NCBI RefSeq assembly: GCF_019145355.1
Contig: NZ_JAHSTY010000002.1
Span: forward strand, 2,232,001-2,296,000
Length of the DNA: 64,000 bases
DNA from: Pseudomonas azadiae
GTDB taxonomy: Bacteria > Pseudomonadota > Gammaproteobacteria > Pseudomonadales > Pseudomonadaceae
Direction: 5' to 3'
Every line of letters begins with the position of its first letter. Positions within the stretch are counted from its first letter, which is position 1. Below are positions 61,777-64,000 of this stretch, one piece after another. A model generated the notes under the pieces. That model was not told the origin of the DNA, ran no database searches, and worked only from the letters and a program-made list of their open reading frames with translations. The translations under genes were made by a program, and so were the position numbers.

Positions 61777-62796
61777 ATGAGTACACAGAACATTCGCCTG
61801 GGCTTGATCGGCGCCGGTCGCATGGGCAGCTTTCACGGCCTGACAGCCGCACGCCACATTCCCGGTGCCAGCCTGGTGGCGATTGCCGACCCCACGCCCG
61901 GCCAGGCCGCCCGCCTCGCCGCTGAATTGAGGGTAGACAAGGTCTACACCGATCCTCAGCAACTGCTCGACGACCCGGATATCGACGGCGTACTCATCGC
62001 CGCCCCCGCCCGCAGCCACGCCGAACTGGTGATCAGCGCGGCCCGCGCCGGCAAAGGCATCTTCTGCGAAAAACCCATGGCAATCACTCTGGAGGAAGCC
62101 GATCGCGCCATCGCCGCCGCCGCCGACGCGCGCGTGCCCTTGCAGGTCGGTTTCAACCGGCGTTTCGCCAAGAGCTTTCGCACCGCCCATCTCGACGTCG
62201 CCGCCGGCCGCATCGGCACCCCGCAACTGCTGCGCTCGCTGACCCGCGACCCGGCGCTGAACAACCCCGCCGCGTCGCCGCAATGGGTGATCTTCCTGGA
62301 AACCCTGATCCACGACTTCGACACCCTGCGCTACCTCAACCCCGGTGCCGAAGCGGTGCAGGTGTTTGTGATGGCCGACGCACTAATCGCCCCGGCCTAC
62401 AAGCGCCAGGGTTTCCTCGACACTGCAGTGGTCACGATCCGCTTCGACAACGGTGCGATTGCCACCGCCGAGGCCAACTTCCAGGCGGTGTATGGATACG
62501 ACGTACGCGGCGAAGTGTTCGGCAGCGCGGGCATGTTGAGCATGGGCAGCCTCAACGACTGCGACCTGGTGCGCTACCTGGCCCAAGGCATCCAGGCCGA
62601 TACCCAGCGCATGGACACCGACCTGCTGCGCGACGCCTACATCGCCGAGCTCAACCACTTTGTCGACTGCCTGCGCAGCGGCGCCAAGCCCCTGGCCGGC
62701 GGCGAAGACGCCCGCGCAGCCCTGGCGATTGCCCGCGCGTGCATCGAGTCGTTCGAAACCGGCAAGGCCGTCGCCATCGCGGGAGCCCGGCAGTGA
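61777..62796 (+). CDS. Gfo/Idh/MocA family dehydrogenase (inositol 2-dehydrogenase-like)
   Basis: 339 aa from ATG 61777. The NAD motif is LGLIGAGRMGSFH (residues 8-20), the catalytic lysine is in CEKP (Lys99), and the conserved His/Asp pair is in ETLIHDFDTLRYL (His179, Asp182). IolG/MocA enzymes oxidise myo- or scyllo-inositol, inosamines and related sugars. It is the first gene of a sigma-54 operon, and its stop overlaps the next start (TGATG). The sugar is not decided by sequence alone. Confidence 0.88.
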   Translation: MSTQNIRLGLIGAGRMGSFHGLTAARHIPGASLVAIADPTPGQAARLAAELRVDKVYTDPQQLLDDPDIDGVLIAAPARSHAELVISAARAGKGIFCEKPMAITLEEADRAIAAAADARVPLQVGFNRRFAKSFRTAHLDVAAGRIGTPQLLRSLTRDPALNNPAASPQWVIFLETLIHDFDTLRYLNPGAEAVQVFVMADALIAPAYKRQGFLDTAVVTIRFDNGAIATAEANFQAVYGYDVRGEVFGSAGMLSMGSLNDCDLVRYLAQGIQADTQRMDTDLLRDAYIAELNHFVDCLRSGAKPLAGGEDARAALAIARACIESFETGKAVAIAGARQ

Positions 62797-63572
62797 TGCC
62801 GTTCAAACTGGCGGTGAGCGCCGAGATGGTGTTTCTCGACCTGCCCTTTGTCGAACGCGTGAAGCGGATTCACGCGTTGGGCTTCAGCGTCGAAATCTGG
62901 AGCTGGACCGACAAAGACATCGGCGCCCTGGCGGCGACCGGCGCCGACTTTACCTCGATGACCGGCTACATCAGCGGCACCCTTACCGACCCTGATGGCA
63001 TTCGCCATTTGCTCGACAGCGCCCGCGAATCCCTGGGGGTCGCCGAGCGACTCAATTGCCCCAGCCTCAACCTGCACGGCACCGGCCTGGGTAACGGCGG
63101 TTTGCCGGTTCACCCCGTCAGCCAGACCACCGGGCGCATGTGGCTGAGCGCGTGCAAGGCCTTGGAAAAAATCGCGCGTCTGGGCGAAGACGCCGGCCGG
63201 ATGTTTCTGCTGGAGAACCTCAACACCGAGGTTGATCACCCCGGTACGCCCTTCGCCCGCGCCGACGACACCCTGGCGCTGATTGAAGCCGTGGGCAGCC
63301 CGCACCTGAAGCTGAACCTGGACCTGTACCACGCACAGATCGGCGAAGGAAACCTGATCGAGCTGATCGAACGCGCAGGTGCTGCCATCGGCGAAATCCA
63401 GGTGGCCGACGTGCCGGGGCGCAAGGAGCCCGGCACCGGTGAGATCCACTACCCGGCCATCGCCAGGGCGTTGCATGCCATGGGTTACCGCGGCGTGGTC
63501 GGCCTGGAAGGCTGGGCCAGCGGCGACAGCCCCTTGGCATTGGAGCGTTTCCGCCAAGCCTTCATCCTATAA
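62796..63572 (+). CDS. Hydroxypyruvate-isomerase-like TIM-barrel protein
   Basis: 258 aa from ATG 62796. FLDLPFVERVKRIHALGFSVEIWSW, LLENLN (metal Glu), LNLDLYHAQIGEGNLIELIERAG (metal Asp/His) and IQVADVPGRKEPGTGEIHYPAI are the hallmarks of the Hyi family; final metal Glu in VGLEGWASGD. Hyi relatives act as hydroxypyruvate or ketose isomerases and inosose-type enzymes (MocC/IolE fold). It is coupled to the dehydrogenase and ends 19 bp before the binding-protein gene. Confidence 0.85.
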   Translation: MPFKLAVSAEMVFLDLPFVERVKRIHALGFSVEIWSWTDKDIGALAATGADFTSMTGYISGTLTDPDGIRHLLDSARESLGVAERLNCPSLNLHGTGLGNGGLPVHPVSQTTGRMWLSACKALEKIARLGEDAGRMFLLENLNTEVDHPGTPFARADDTLALIEAVGSPHLKLNLDLYHAQIGEGNLIELIERAGAAIGEIQVADVPGRKEPGTGEIHYPAIARALHAMGYRGVVGLEGWASGDSPLALERFRQAFIL

Positions 63573-63585
63573 CAATAAAAGGAAC
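63571..63585 (+). promoter_or_regulatory. A-rich Hfq/Crc-type site before the binding-protein gene
   Basis: AACAATAAAAGGAAC begins right at the isomerase stop (TAA) and includes the AAGGA ribosome site of ATG 63592. Confidence 0.5.
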
Positions 63586-63591
63586 ACCCTC

Positions 63592-64000
63592 ATGAACCGC
63601 TATTCACTGTTTGTTGCCACGCTGTTACTGCTGTTCAGCCAATGGACCTTTGCCGCGTATCGAATCGGCGTGAGCATCGCCCGGGTGGACGACAACTTCA
63701 TGACCTACGTGCGCACCGGGCTGGAAGCCGCCGCCAAGCAACAGGACGTGCAGATTCAGTTCGAAGACGCCCAGGGCGACGTGGTGCGCCAGCTCAACCA
63801 GGTCGAAGGTTTCCTCAACCAGAAAGTCGACGCGGTGATCGTGCTGCCGGTCGACACCGGCGCCACCGCCAACATCACCCGCGCCGCCGTGGCGGCCAAG
63901 ACGCCGCTGGTGTACGTCAACCGCCACCCGGATGAGCGCACCCTGCCCAAGGGGGTGGTCACCGTGGCGTCCAACGACATCGAGGCCGGGCAATTGCAGA
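63592..64000 (+). CDS. Sugar ABC transporter periplasmic binding protein, cut by window end
   Basis: 136 codons seen. A signal peptide (MNRYSLFVATLLLLFSQWTFA) is followed by a type I periplasmic-binding domain: YRIGVSIARVDDNFMTYVRTGLEAAAKQQDVQIQFEDAQGD, then VEGFLNQKVDAVIVLPVDTGA and KTPLVYVNRHPDE. These are the first strands of the ribose/inositol-type family (MocB/IbpA-like). It should deliver the sugar handled by the two enzymes before it; the ATPase and permease genes are expected beyond the window. Confidence 0.88.
   Translation, partial: MNRYSLFVATLLLLFSQWTFAAYRIGVSIARVDDNFMTYVRTGLEAAAKQQDVQIQFEDAQGDVVRQLNQVEGFLNQKVDAVIVLPVDTGATANITRAAVAAKTPLVYVNRHPDERTLPKGVVTVASNDIEAGQLQ

Overview
The window is chromosomal DNA, visibly rich in G and C, from a Pseudomonas, most likely of the P. 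fluorescens group. The grounds are the exact gene order of the P. aeruginosa vreAIR-hxc-lapA-pdtA locus, a P. fluorescens-type arylesterase, a P. mevalonii-type HMG-CoA reductase, DUF6124-type small proteins, and many Pseudomonas REP/REPIN palindromes. I saw no tRNA, rRNA, CRISPR array, transposase or phage gene. All functions are read from motifs and family knowledge; no search was run.

Left part (1-23.8 kb): a phosphate-starvation secretion locus. It holds the 5' part of a giant two-partner-secretion exoprotein (pdtA-like, cut by the window edge), a DING/PstS-like secreted phosphatase (lapA-like), a complete Hxc type II secretion system (hxcS, R, Q, Z, Y, X, T, V, P, U, W) and its cell-surface signalling regulators vreR, vreI and vreA. 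A ~0.8 kb composite palindrome with a REPIN at its centre sits between hxcR and hxcQ.

23.8-32.8 kb: an eight-gene catabolic operon facing a divergent MocR regulator: degradative HMG-CoA reductase and lyase, a CaiB CoA-transferase, a two-part MaoC-type hydratase, a TctA-type permease with an unusual two-helix partner, and an OprD porin. Together they would import a C6 dicarboxylate or mevalonate-like compound and funnel it through HMG-CoA to acetyl-CoA and acetoacetate. 32.85-34.76 kb is a tandem array of 11 copies of a ~180-bp REPIN-plus-linker unit.

34.8-45.2 kb: detoxification and general metabolism. There is an alcohol dehydrogenase, a periplasmic VOC protein coupled to an alginate-export-type porin, an arylesterase/perhydrolase, DoxX, quinone oxidoreductase, a nemR/DJ-1/nemA set with an operator, a GlxA-type AraC regulator and a GNAT acetyltransferase.

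45.4-50.1 kb: a MocD/MocE/MocF-like oxygenase system (desaturase-fold oxygenase, Rieske ferredoxin, reductase) plus a TIM-barrel protein, controlled by a divergent LacI regulator. 50.1-54.2 kb: the RNA-repair operon rtcBA with its sigma-54 activator rtcR. 54.3-56.9 kb: a lower-GC TauD-like dioxygenase, EamA exporter and LysR regulator. 57-59.6 kb: a DUF6124 small protein behind a strongly structured leader, a degenerate second copy, a DUF2867 protein and dense REPINs.

Right end (59.6-64 kb): an AcoR-like sigma-54 activator divergent from a sigma-54-promoted operon encoding a Gfo/Idh/MocA dehydrogenase, a hydroxypyruvate-isomerase-like protein and a sugar/inositol-type binding protein (cut by the window end). 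A-rich Hfq/Crc-type motifs lie in the leaders of most catabolic genes, which suggests shared carbon catabolite repression.
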